Assembly: GCA_051747385.1 (NCBI GenBank)
Contig: JBNJGB010000031.1
Coordinates: 17,209-81,208 of the forward strand
Direction: 5' to 3'
DNA length: 64,000 nucleotides
DNA from: JBNJGB01 sp051747385
Lineage (GTDB): Bacteria > Myxococcota_A > UBA9042 > PHBI01 > JACKFB01
The notes beneath the pieces were generated by a model. It was not told the origin of the DNA. It saw only the letters and a program-made list of their open reading frames with translations, and ran no database searches. Both the position numbers and the translations under genes were made by a program. Numbering within the stretch: position 1 is the first letter of the stretch; the number at the start of each line of letters is the position of its first letter. Positions 44,702 through 52,758 of this stretch are shown one piece after another.

Positions 44702-45106
44702 GTGGGCACCCTGGTCCACCGGACCCACGACGACGGCAAGGTCCGGATGGACCTGGCCTTCGGCGACGACCACCGGCTGGTCGTGCGCTTCGAGGGCCGC
44801 GGGACGATGCCCGGCACCTACGCGTTCGTGGAGGGCCTGCAGGAGGTCTTCGAGGCCGCCGGCCCCGACGGGCGCGTCGAGGGCATGGTCGACCTGTCGA
44901 AGCTCCGCGGGGCGCCCCTGCGCGGGCAGATCGTGACGGCGAAGGGCATCCTCCCCTATCGGAAGCAGATCGGGAAGGTGGCCATCGTCGGCGCCGGCAA
45001 GGCGGAGCGAAAGTTCGCGACGGCCGCGCTCAAGATCGTGCGCATCGACACGGTCCGCTACTGCGACGACGAGGCCGAGGCCCGCGACTGGCTCGGCTGG
45101 GGGTAG
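44702..45106 (+). CDS. SpoIIAA-like (STAS-superfamily-type) protein
   Basis: A 134-residue protein. The pattern GMVDLSKLRGAPLRG, KVAIVGAGKAERKFATAALK and the terminal RYCDDEAEARDWLGWG matches small SpoIIAA-like proteins (a STAS-like alpha/beta fold), which may bind hydrophobic ligands or partner proteins. No phosphorylatable STAS serine is obvious. GTG at 44702 is the start, five bases after the previous gene, so it is probably its operon partner. The call is by fold pattern only. Confidence 0.68.
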   Translation: MGTLVHRTHDDGKVRMDLAFGDDHRLVVRFEGRGTMPGTYAFVEGLQEVFEAAGPDGRVEGMVDLSKLRGAPLRGQIVTAKGILPYRKQIGKVAIVGAGKAERKFATAALKIVRIDTVRYCDDEAEARDWLGWG

Positions 45107-45152
45107 GACCGGCGTCCTCGCCTCACAGCCATCCGATGACCGCCGGCGACGG

Positions 45153-45376
45153 CTCACAGTCCTACACATCTCGGGGTGCCGCAGCCTCGGCGAGAATCGC
45201 GCGCCAAGGCGCCAAGACGCAAAGGCCAGCGAACCGCTTGCACACAGGTTCGGCTGCGACTCTCGGGCCACCGGCAGGCCCACAGCGAGCATACCGGACC
45301 GAATCATGCCGTTTTCCTTTGCGTCTTCGCGTCTTTGCGCGAGCCCTTCGTGTTGCGACGTGTGACGAACTGTGAA
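45153..45376 (-). mobile_element. Repeat family A, copy 2: MITE-like element with perfect 10-bp target duplication
   Basis: A 224-bp element, the reverse-oriented partner of 19,347-19,570 and exactly the same length. Ends read CTCACAGTCCTACACATC on the left and TTCACAGTTCGTCACACG inwards on the right. The 10-bp direct repeat CCGGCGACGG flanks it at 45,143-45,152 and 45,377-45,386. It fills the gap between convergent genes (SpoIIAA-like and diacylglycerol kinase-like). The differences from copy 1 suggest an old insertion. Confidence 0.88.
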
Positions 45377-45391
45377 CCGGCGACGGCCGTC

Positions 45392-46408
45392 CTACTCCGA
45401 GCCCACGATGATCCGGACCCGCGGGCCGGTCCGCACGATCAGGGGCGGCCGGGCCTCCAGCAGGTCCCCGTCGACCATGTGGGGGAACACGTCCGCCTCC
45501 GGCTCGATGATCACCTCGCGGGGCGTGCGATCGAAGCCGGCCCGGGGTCGCAGGCCCCTGCCCGCGTAGAGCCGGCCGAGGTCCCGCGCCACGGCGCCGG
45601 CCGTCCCGGTGAGGCCGACCAGGTGGAAGCGGTCCAGGTCCCGCCGGCACCAGGCGAAGGGCTTGAAGCCGAGGCCGAGCTCCGGCGCGGTGCCGGCGCC
45701 GACGCCCAGGTAGTCCGCGGTGGGCATCCGCTCCCCGTCCACGGTGAGGGTGGCGACGACCCGCTCGCTCATGCGGCGGATGAGGCGGCCGCGGACCAGG
45801 ATGCTGCCGAGTGTCGCGGACAGGGTGGTCACGGCGGTCACGGGCGTCGGATAGGGGTCGCCGCGGCGGTAATACTCGGCCAGGAAGCCGTGCAGGACCC
45901 CGAACCCGAAGAGGAACCCCAGGCGGCCGCCGGCGTCCATGGTGGCGACCTCGGTCGTGCGCAGGCGCTCGCCCCGACGTAGCCGGGCGACGAGGGCGCG
46001 CAGGAGGCCCTCCGGCTTCCCCCGCGGCGCGCCCACGCCGTTGGCGACCGTGTTCATGGTGCCGCCACGCAGGAGCGCGAGGAGCGGCAGGGGCGCGTCG
46101 CCGTAGACCTCCCGGAAGGCCGTCAGGACCATGGAGTTGGTGCCGTCGCCGCCGCTCACCGCGAGGACGTCGAGGCCCTTTCGGCGGAAGTCCTCGGCCG
46201 CGCGCCGGAGGCTGTCCGGGTCGGCGCAGCGGAAGACCTCGCCCCGGTCGCCGACGATCCACTCGAGCCGGTCGATGGCCTCGCCGCGGCCCCGGTTCCG
46301 CCCGGACATGGGGTTCAGGATCACCCCGACGCTCGACGCCTCCTCGATGGGACGGCGAGGGGCGGGGCCGGGCTCCGAGAGCCTGCTCTTGGCGGTGTGC
46401 GGGGCCAT
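45392..46408 (-). CDS. Diacylglycerol-kinase-like lipid kinase
   Basis: A 338-residue protein with the DAGK catalytic domain: VGVILNPMSGRNRGRG (nucleotide-binding NP motif), VSGGDGTNSMVLTA (the GGDGT core) and LLRGGTMNTVANGVG. The C-terminal half has the matching lipid-binding beta region (VDGERMPTADYLGVGAG, EVIIEPEADVFPHMVDGD). It phosphorylates diacylglycerol, sphingosine-type lipids or a related polyisoprenoid; the substrate cannot be told from sequence. ATG at 46408 is chosen; longer frames upstream run through repeat element C. It is divergent from the 46,764 gene. Confidence 0.9.
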   Translation of the reverse strand: MAPHTAKSRLSEPGPAPRRPIEEASSVGVILNPMSGRNRGRGEAIDRLEWIVGDRGEVFRCADPDSLRRAAEDFRRKGLDVLAVSGGDGTNSMVLTAFREVYGDAPLPLLALLRGGTMNTVANGVGAPRGKPEGLLRALVARLRRGERLRTTEVATMDAGGRLGFLFGFGVLHGFLAEYYRRGDPYPTPVTAVTTLSATLGSILVRGRLIRRMSERVVATLTVDGERMPTADYLGVGAGTAPELGLGFKPFAWCRRDLDRFHLVGLTGTAGAVARDLGRLYAGRGLRPRAGFDRTPREVIIEPEADVFPHMVDGDLLEARPPLIVRTGPRVRIIVGSE

Positions 46409-46466
46409 GGACACCGGTCGTATACCACAGCGCGTCCGCAGGTCGGAGGACGCCGTGGACCGCGCC

Positions 46467-46629
46467 CAGGGCGGTCGCAAAGTCGACCGCCCTCCCTTGC
46501 CTTTGCCCTTGCCCGTGCCCTTGCCTGCTCTCAGACGCGCAGAACCCATCGTTTCCGAGCGGGTGCAATCCGGCGCTGGGCGCCGTACCGCCGCACGGCC
46601 CTCACCTCTCCGACTTTGCGATTGCCCTG
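46467..46629 (-). mobile_element. Repeat family C, copy 2: MITE-like element with 9/10-bp target duplication
   Basis: A 163-bp reversed copy of 44,152-44,296. The ends are CAGGGCGGTCGCAAAGTCG and CAGGGCAATCGCAAAGTCG. Direct repeats GGACCGCGCC (46,457-46,466) and GGACCGCGCG (46,630-46,639) flank it, nine of ten bases identical. It differs from copy 1 mainly by extra units of the GGGCAA-like tandem array (about 46,495-46,521). The terminal 10-bp-stem hairpin is at 46,468-46,493. It fills most of the 355-bp gap between divergent genes; no other coding signal is seen there. Confidence 0.87.
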
Positions 46630-46763
46630 GGACCGCGCGCGGCTTCGAGGTCCCGGCAAGAGTCCCGTCCCTTCCGGTGTCCCGCCCCTCCGCCGAGGAT
46701 GAATAGTCGGGGGACCCCGTCGTCTCCCTGGCGTCTCCCACCGCACGGATGGAGGACCCGCTC

Positions 46764-47537
46764 ATGCCCACCCCTACCCGAACGCTCACCACCGCCCTGG
46801 CCGCCGTGCTGGTCGCGTCGCTCTCCGCCGCGGCGCTCGCCCGCGTCACGGCCGTGGAGCCCGACGACGGCGTGGAGCGGGCCTACCGCTACGAGCTTCG
46901 GGCGCTGGGCAACGCCGCCGGCGAGGCGGTCCTGACCATCGGTCCGCGCAAGCGGGTCGCCGGCAAGTACCTCCGGGCCGTGCGCCTCGAGGGGCGGACC
47001 CGCGGGTTCGCCGCCAAGGTCTTCGAGGCCGTGGCCGACGGCACCACATGGCTGGACGACGCCTGGCTGCCCGTGGCCGCCGGCTGGAGGACCCGCACCG
47101 ACACCGGGAAGAGCCGCGTCAAGGCGACCTATCCGGGCAACCGCACCCGGGGCGAGTACCGGAAGAACGGTGAGTTGAAGCGCCGCATCGACGAGGCGCA
47201 CGACGTGCGGCCCCTGGACATCGTCAGCGCGTTCGCCTGGCTGCTCCGGACCGACCTCGAGGCCGACGCCTCCTGGGATCGCCCCCTGTTCGACGGCCGG
47301 AAGATCTACCGCTTCCAGGCGAAGGTCGGCGACCCGAAGGAGATCGCCGTGCCCCTCGGCGTGCGCAAGGCGTGGCCGGTGCACGTGAAGGTCTCGCGCG
47401 AGGACTTCTCGCGTCGGCTGACCTACTGGGTGGGCGTCGACGACCGCGTCCCCTACAAGCTCGTCTTCCACTACGGCCTGCTGGGCGAGGTGGAGGCGCG
47501 CCTCACATCCAAGCGCGAGCGCGAGCCGGACGCATAG
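46764..47537 (+). CDS. Exported DUF3108-like protein
   Basis: A 257-residue protein with a signal peptide (1-27, cleaved after AALA). The mature part is beta-rich with conserved-looking DUF3108 elements: YRYELRALGNAAGEAVLTI, a central DIVSAFAWLLRTDLEAD and the late RLTYWVGVDDRVPYKLVF. DUF3108 proteins are periplasmic and of unknown function, sometimes linked to lipid or outer-membrane transport. ATG at 46764 with GGAGGACC nine bases upstream is preferred over an ATG 15 bases earlier. It is convergent with the condensation-like gene. Confidence 0.78.
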   Translation: MPTPTRTLTTALAAVLVASLSAAALARVTAVEPDDGVERAYRYELRALGNAAGEAVLTIGPRKRVAGKYLRAVRLEGRTRGFAAKVFEAVADGTTWLDDAWLPVAAGWRTRTDTGKSRVKATYPGNRTRGEYRKNGELKRRIDEAHDVRPLDIVSAFAWLLRTDLEADASWDRPLFDGRKIYRFQAKVGDPKEIAVPLGVRKAWPVHVKVSREDFSRRLTYWVGVDDRVPYKLVFHYGLLGEVEARLTSKREREPDA

Positions 47538-47566
47538 CCAGGTCTCGTGACCACGCGCCGGCCGGG

Positions 47567-48832
47567 CTATCCGGTCGCGCGCTCCGAGGCGACTTCGGTC
47601 GGCACCCGCCCGGCCTCCAGCGCGCGGACCACGTCGGCGACCAGGCGGTCGAGGCGACCGTCGGAGGCCAGGACCTCGGGCATGGTCACGGCGATGTCCG
47701 TGTGGTCCGGGCCGCCGCCCATGGCCATGAAGCAGGCCGTCGTCTCCGTGCCCGGCGGGATGAAGAAGCCCGTGGCGGCCTGGAACCCGGCGCCACGGTA
47801 GCGATCGAGGGGGAGGCGCCCCAGGTTGGACAGGACCGCCGTGGCACCGTACCGCCGCCGGCGGTGCAGCTTGGCGGTGCCCCGATCCCCGACCACCCGC
47901 ATGAGCCACAGGGGCACGCGCCCCAACACGGACGACGCGACCACCGAGTCCAGGTCGCGCCCGTCGCCGATCTGCCCGCGGATCTCGTCCGACAGGGAGA
48001 CGACGGAGGAGTCGTCGGGCGCCGTCACGTCGATCATGCCCGTGAGGTTCGCCGTGCTTCGCGGGGCGTCCTCCGTCAGGCGGGGGCGGAGGTCGACGGG
48101 GATGGAGAAGCGGACATCCGCCTCCTCGCCGTCGTCGGCCGCGCGGTGGGCCCGGGCGGAGCGCGCCAGGGTGTCGGCGATGCGGGGCAGGAGCCTGGAG
48201 AAGCGCCCCGGCACCTTCACGCGCCGCCAGGTGACGCCGCCGCGGAGGCCGTCGGCCTCTCCGGTGGGGGCGAGGCAGTCCTCCTTCTGCCAACCCGGGT
48301 GGCTGCCCCCGAGGTCCCGCGCCAGCGCCAGGTCCGTCACGGTGGAGCGCGCGCCGACGGGCGCCTGTCCGCGGAGGGCGCGGAAGACGTCCTCGACCCA
48401 GATCATGGTGCCGCGGCCGTCCATGACGGCGTGGTGCGTCCGGAAGACGACCCGGGGGACGTCGCCGTGCACGAGGAGGACCTCGCAGGTGGGGCCGCCG
48501 AAGGGGGGCAGGGGATCGAGGAGGAACGGCGCGCCCTCGGGAGAGCCGGCGTCCCACGCGCTCCCGTCGGCGACGCGGACGGGAGGGGTCGTGCCGGAGT
48601 CGACCCAGCGCCGCCGGCCCCAGGGCCCGCGCACGACCAACCGCGCGCCGGGGTTGGCGGCCGAGGCGATCGCCACGGCCTCCTTCCAGGCCTCCCGGTC
48701 CAAGGCGCCCTGCCCGGGCTCGGCCTCCATCACGAGCTGGTTCACGAAGGGCGGCCAGACGCCGTCCACGGCGATCCAGAGGCGCTCCACGGGTGCGATA
48801 CGGCGTGTGAAGGGCTCCATCGGGCGACGCAT
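47567..48832 (-). CDS. Condensation-domain-like acyltransferase
   Basis: A 421-residue protein of the BAHD/NRPS-condensation fold. The active-site motif HHAVMDGRG (HHxxxDG) is at about 135-143, and PVDLRPRLTEDAPRSTANLTG and AVLSNLGRLPLDRY match later conserved regions. Such stand-alone enzymes esterify or amidate an acyl group onto an alcohol or amine, as in wax ester, lipid or polyketide tailoring. No carrier protein or synthetase gene is nearby, so the substrate is unknown. ATG at 48832 is the likely start; ATG at 48820 is an alternative. Confidence 0.8.
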   Translation of the reverse strand: MRRPMEPFTRRIAPVERLWIAVDGVWPPFVNQLVMEAEPGQGALDREAWKEAVAIASAANPGARLVVRGPWGRRRWVDSGTTPPVRVADGSAWDAGSPEGAPFLLDPLPPFGGPTCEVLLVHGDVPRVVFRTHHAVMDGRGTMIWVEDVFRALRGQAPVGARSTVTDLALARDLGGSHPGWQKEDCLAPTGEADGLRGGVTWRRVKVPGRFSRLLPRIADTLARSARAHRAADDGEEADVRFSIPVDLRPRLTEDAPRSTANLTGMIDVTAPDDSSVVSLSDEIRGQIGDGRDLDSVVASSVLGRVPLWLMRVVGDRGTAKLHRRRRYGATAVLSNLGRLPLDRYRGAGFQAATGFFIPPGTETTACFMAMGGGPDHTDIAVTMPEVLASDGRLDRLVADVVRALEAGRVPTEVASERATG

Positions 48833-48897
48833 CCCACACCTGCGGCCGGGACACAACCCGCAGGCGCGGCCGAGGTCGTCACCCGCCCGCTCCGCAG

Positions 48898-49179
48898 TCA
48901 GAGCAGCGGGTCGTCCTCGCCGGGCGGAGGCGCCGGGAGGTGCATCATCAGGTACAGGCCCAGGGCGCCCGCGAGGCCCATGATCACCAGGGCGACGGGA
49001 TAGAGCGTCGAGAACGGCGCCGCGTCGCGCAGGACCGCCGGCACGAGCTGGCCCACGACGAACAGGGCCATGGGCGCGAACCCGAGCAGCCGCCCGCGCC
49101 CCGTCGCGCGGCGGAGGTGGATCAAACCGCCGACGAAGGCGACGACGAGGCTGACGAGCTCGACCACGGCTCCGAGCAT
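48898..49179 (-). CDS. Small membrane protein of unknown function
   Basis: A 93-residue protein with three hydrophobic segments (about 1-19, 30-50 and 60-80) and a short Pro/Asp-rich tail. It resembles many uncharacterised three-helix inner-membrane proteins and has no catalytic motif. ATG at 49179 is preferred because the upstream extension runs across the divergent gene's promoter. It is co-directional with the condensation-like gene, 65 bp upstream of it. Confidence 0.7.
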   Translation of the reverse strand: MLGAVVELVSLVVAFVGGLIHLRRATGRGRLLGFAPMALFVVGQLVPAVLRDAAPFSTLYPVALVIMGLAGALGLYLMMHLPAPPPGEDDPLL

Positions 49180-49274
49180 GGAAGCCTCATACCACGCGGG
49201 CCTCCGCGTTGACACGACCACCCCGCTCCGACCACTCTCCAGCGTCCCAGACGCACGAACAGAAGGGGAAGACG

Positions 49275-49664
49275 ATGCGGATCAGGATCCTGCTCACGAC
49301 GCTCATGCTCGCGATGGCCATGGCCCTCGGCGCCTGCGACAGCGACGGCGACGGCACGTTGTCGCCGGGCGACTTCCAGGACAACGGGCGCTGCTCCCAG
49401 GACAACGCCGCGCAGCCATGCGACGGGGACTGCGCCTTCGACCCGGCCAGCATCGACTGCCAGGTGGCGTGTCAGCACGTGGCCGACGTCTGCGCCTCCG
49501 GGGAGTGCAACGCCCAGTGCGACGCCCAGAACCAGGACGTCCAGTCGTGTATCAGCGGCTGCGAGGGCGCCAAGTCCTTCAACTGCGGCAACGTCACCTT
49601 CGGCTGCTGGGCCTCGAGCGACACCTGCCAGGGCGTCTCGTCCTGCTTCCTGAACAACATGTAG
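49275..49664 (+). CDS. Small Cys-rich lipoprotein
   Basis: A 129-residue protein with a signal peptide and a clear lipobox (ALGAC, acylated Cys at about 21). The mature part begins with an acidic stretch (DSDGDGTLSPGDFQDNG), reminiscent of an EF-hand-like loop. About 14 further cysteines follow in CxxxC patterns, for example QVACQHVADVCASGECNAQC and ISGCEGAKSFNCG. Multiple disulfides in the outer-membrane leaflet are likely. AAGGGGAAGAC precedes the ATG. No family is recognised. Confidence 0.8.
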   Translation: MRIRILLTTLMLAMAMALGACDSDGDGTLSPGDFQDNGRCSQDNAAQPCDGDCAFDPASIDCQVACQHVADVCASGECNAQCDAQNQDVQSCISGCEGAKSFNCGNVTFGCWASSDTCQGVSSCFLNNM

Positions 49665-49689
49665 CGAGGCGCGCGGCCGGGCCCGGCGC

Positions 49690-51435
49690 TCAGCGGGCGT
49701 CGAGCCGGGCCGCGTCCCACGTCGACGGGTCGGAGACCAGTTCGCAGTCCACCGGCGGCACGCCCGCCGGGTTCCGGAACGGCGACCAGCAGTAGTCCAT
49801 GACCGCCGCCATGTCCTCGGGGCGGATCAACTGGACGGCGCCGTCCTCCGTGGTCTCCTGGTGGGGCGGGCGGTACTCGTAGGAGCCGTCCGGGATGCTC
49901 CCGTCCCACAGGTCCCAGTGCGGCCACTCCGCGTACCGCTCGGCGGAGCGGCGATAGTACCTCTGCACCAGGCGGGCCTCCTCGCCGTTCAACGGATAGC
50001 CCAGGGCCGCCGCCTGCATCATGCTGGCCGCCAGGTCCCGGTCGTACTTGTCCTGGGACTGGTTCAGGGTCGCCGGATCCCGGGCCATGTCGTGGGCATA
50101 GCGCCCGGCGAGTCCCTCGAGGAGCGCCCTCGCCGCGGCCCAGTCGCGGTGGATCAGCGCCTGGGCGATGGCCGCCAGGTGGTGCGAGCGGATGATCCAG
50201 ATGTTGAAGTAGTGGATGTCGACGGCGATCTCCTCGTACTCGTTGCCCCAGCCGCCCTCGCCGCAGTCGTTGCCCCGGTCGTCGCCGTAGCCCAGGTAGG
50301 ACACGGCCAGCTTGGCGTTGCACTCCGCGTTCGGGATGAACTCCTCCCAGCTCACGTAGCTGGAGATGTCCGTGTGGTCCTCCTTCATGGGGTCCTCGTC
50401 GGTCCCGGGGCGATAGGGCTGTCCGTCCTCGTCCTTCGAGCGGATGTAGTAGCCGCTGTCGACCACGTCCCGGCCGAAGTCCTGCAGGAGGTCGTAGGCC
50501 TCCGCGCAGGCCGCCTGCACCTCGCCGTCCGTGCGCTCGACGGCGTAGGCGACGGTGGTGGCCACCCGGAGGATGCGCGACACGTCGTCCTTGGACCGGA
50601 GCGCCGTCACCCACACCTCGCCCCAGTAGGGGTTGTCCGGGTAATGATAGCGGCACGTGTTCCAGCGGCAGCCCTCCCGGTGCCAGTTCTCGTAATCCAC
50701 GACCTTCTCGCGCCCGTCGTGCGTCGTGTACGTGTGGCTGAACGGGATGACGTTGCGCCCCATGATGTGGTCGATGGGGTCGTCCTCGTCGTAGACCATG
50801 CCGAGCATGGTGGCGCTGACGCCCTTGCAGTACTGCTCGGCGAGGGTCCCCATGGTCTCGTCGCCGGTCAGCAGGTAGCCGGCGATGTTCGACGCCAGCA
50901 GCTTCGACGTGCGCGTCATCATGTTGTGGCCGCCGCCCGCCGGATCCTCCCTCTCGTGGACGATGGTCACCACGTCCCCCTCCTTCCGGGCGTGGGTCGT
51001 CGTCCACCACGCCGAGAAGTCGCGCTTGCCGGTGGACTCGTGCACGCCGTGGCTGATGCGGAGCAGCCAGTCGAAGTAGCCCACGCGGTCGTAGAAGGCC
51101 GTGATCGTGCGCGTCACCTCCCCGGTCTCCTCGGACGTCGGCGGGTCGTCACCGGCCGGCCGCTCGAGCTCGAAGCCCAGGTCGGTGGGCAGGGTGTCCG
51201 GCTCCGGGACCTCGGCGTCCGCGTCGGTCGCCGTCGTGTCGGCCACGTCCGGGCCGGTGTCGTCGACGGCGTCCGCGTCGGTCGCCGTGTCGGGACCGTC
51301 CGCGTCGGCGCTCACGTCCTGCACTCCCGTCGCGTCCGTCGCGTCGGGGTCGGCCGCGGCCTCCCCGCCGTCGCCACCGCACGCGCACGCCAGGACGGCC
51401 GCCAGGACACACGTCGCCTTCAGTCTCACGCTCAT
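49690..51435 (-). CDS. Large lipoprotein with Asp/Thr/Ala linker, unknown catalytic type
   Basis: A 581-residue protein: signal peptide with lipobox VLACAC, then an acidic low-complexity linker (about 22-95, DATDATGVQDVSADADGPD and similar), then a folded, mostly helical domain (about 110-581). The domain is rich in aromatic residues and histidines (ISHGVHESTGKRDF, HIMGRNVIPFSHTYTTHDG, HYFNIWIIRSHHLAAIAQ). The helical repeats with conserved Trp/His suggest an alpha/alpha-barrel hydrolase or lyase, but I cannot name a family. ATG at 51435 is the likely start; longer frames cross the divergent promoter. The stop is 26 bp from the end of the convergent Cys-rich lipoprotein gene. Confidence 0.78.
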   Translation of the reverse strand: MSVRLKATCVLAAVLACACGGDGGEAAADPDATDATGVQDVSADADGPDTATDADAVDDTGPDVADTTATDADAEVPEPDTLPTDLGFELERPAGDDPPTSEETGEVTRTITAFYDRVGYFDWLLRISHGVHESTGKRDFSAWWTTTHARKEGDVVTIVHEREDPAGGGHNMMTRTSKLLASNIAGYLLTGDETMGTLAEQYCKGVSATMLGMVYDEDDPIDHIMGRNVIPFSHTYTTHDGREKVVDYENWHREGCRWNTCRYHYPDNPYWGEVWVTALRSKDDVSRILRVATTVAYAVERTDGEVQAACAEAYDLLQDFGRDVVDSGYYIRSKDEDGQPYRPGTDEDPMKEDHTDISSYVSWEEFIPNAECNAKLAVSYLGYGDDRGNDCGEGGWGNEYEEIAVDIHYFNIWIIRSHHLAAIAQALIHRDWAAARALLEGLAGRYAHDMARDPATLNQSQDKYDRDLAASMMQAAALGYPLNGEEARLVQRYYRRSAERYAEWPHWDLWDGSIPDGSYEYRPPHQETTEDGAVQLIRPEDMAAVMDYCWSPFRNPAGVPPVDCELVSDPSTWDAARLDAR

Positions 51436-51590
51436 GGCTCTCTCCCCGCCACGGCTCCCCCGCGGCGCCGCCAGCGTAGGGGACCCGCTGTGTGCGTCCA
51501 AGCCGGTATCCACCGCTTCGGGGGGATGGACGTGACCTGCCCGGGTCGGATCGCTATCGTGCCGCCGCGCCCCGAGCGCGGGAGGACGAG

Positions 51591-52754
51591 ATGAAGACAG
51601 GTGTCGCGGGTTGGCTGGCGTTGGCGATGCTCGGAGCCGTGGCGTGCTCCGGGGACGGCGGATCCGGGGAGACCGCGCCGGACACCGCCGAGGACACGAC
51701 CACGGGCGAGCACGACGCCTCGCCGGACGGGACGAACGCCCCGGACGGCACCGACGCGGGCCCGGACCGGAGCGACTGGTGCCAGGGCCCGGTCGACTGC
51801 GCCGCCCCGACGCCGTTCTGCGATCCGGGCACCGGCGACTGCGTGGGCTGCCTGTTCGACCTCCACTGCGAGTCGAACGAGCGGTGCGTGGACACCACGT
51901 GCCGGCCCGAGAGCGTCTGCGACGAGCCCGGCGTGGACTGCGAGGCCGCCGCCGCGCCCCCGTGCGAGGACGACTGCTTCCCGTGCGAGGCGGATTCGTG
52001 GTGCCCGGGGATATATCACTGCGAGGATGGGCGCTGCGTCCTCGATCGATGTCACCAGGACGAGGGGACCTGCACCGACGACGGCCTGATCGCCTGCAAC
52101 GAGCGGGGCGACGGCTGGATCGAGGCCACGCCCTGCCCCGACAAGCACACCTGCGTCCAGGACGGCTGGGCGGGCTCCTGCGAGGAGTGGAAGTGCGAGC
52201 CTGGCGGGACCTGCCAGGGCGAGGACCTGATCGTCTGCCGCGAGGACGGCCTCGAGGTCCTGGAGTCCGTGGACTGCGAAGACGAGGGCGCCCTCTGCAA
52301 GCACGGCGAGTGCGTGCCCATCGTCTGCGAGGCCGGGGAGGATTTCTGCGACGAGGAGGCCCTGGGCCGGAAGTTCGCCTGCTCGGACGACGGGACCGAG
52401 ATCGTCGACAAGGGCCCCTGCCAGCCGCTGACCTTCTGCCTGTCGGGCCAGTGCGTGCCCCAGGCCTGCCAGCCCGGCGAGCCCACCTGCAACTTCGACA
52501 GCGTCGCCACCTGCGACGAGTTCGGCTCGGGCCCCGTGGACGAGGGCACGCCCTGCGGCGAGGACGAGGTGTGCGTGAAGGGCGCCTGCGAGGAGGTCGT
52601 CTGCGAGCCGAATTCGTTCTTCTGCACCGACGACCAGAAGGCCCTGGCCGAGTGCAACCCCACCGGCACGGACTTCACCGCCACGGCCTGCCCCACCGGG
52701 ACGACGTGCCGGGACAACGAGAACCTCCCGGACGGACCGGGCTGCTCCGGATAG
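51591..52754 (+). CDS. Cys-rich repeat lipoprotein
   Basis: A 387-residue protein. Lipobox GAVACS (Cys about 20), then an Asp/Thr/Gly linker (TAPDTAEDTTTGEHDASPD), then at least eight Cys-rich units with the pattern CxxGxxxCxxxxxxxC, for example CEPGGTCQGEDLIVC, CEAGEDFCDEEAL and CQPGEPTCNFDSVATC. The units look like a chain of small disulfide-bonded modules as found in surface proteins of Myxococcota and relatives. GGAGG lies six bases before the ATG at 51591. It is divergent from the gene at 51,435. A binding or adhesive role is an inference. Confidence 0.82.
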   Translation: MKTGVAGWLALAMLGAVACSGDGGSGETAPDTAEDTTTGEHDASPDGTNAPDGTDAGPDRSDWCQGPVDCAAPTPFCDPGTGDCVGCLFDLHCESNERCVDTTCRPESVCDEPGVDCEAAAAPPCEDDCFPCEADSWCPGIYHCEDGRCVLDRCHQDEGTCTDDGLIACNERGDGWIEATPCPDKHTCVQDGWAGSCEEWKCEPGGTCQGEDLIVCREDGLEVLESVDCEDEGALCKHGECVPIVCEAGEDFCDEEALGRKFACSDDGTEIVDKGPCQPLTFCLSGQCVPQACQPGEPTCNFDSVATCDEFGSGPVDEGTPCGEDEVCVKGACEEVVCEPNSFFCTDDQKALAECNPTGTDFTATACPTGTTCRDNENLPDGPGCSG

Positions 52755-52758
52755 GGTC

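Noticed and set aside
47372..49003. A 543-residue frame opposite the condensation-like gene
   Set aside because: It is a shadow frame; the minus strand holds the HHxxxDG active-site motif and normal codon bias.
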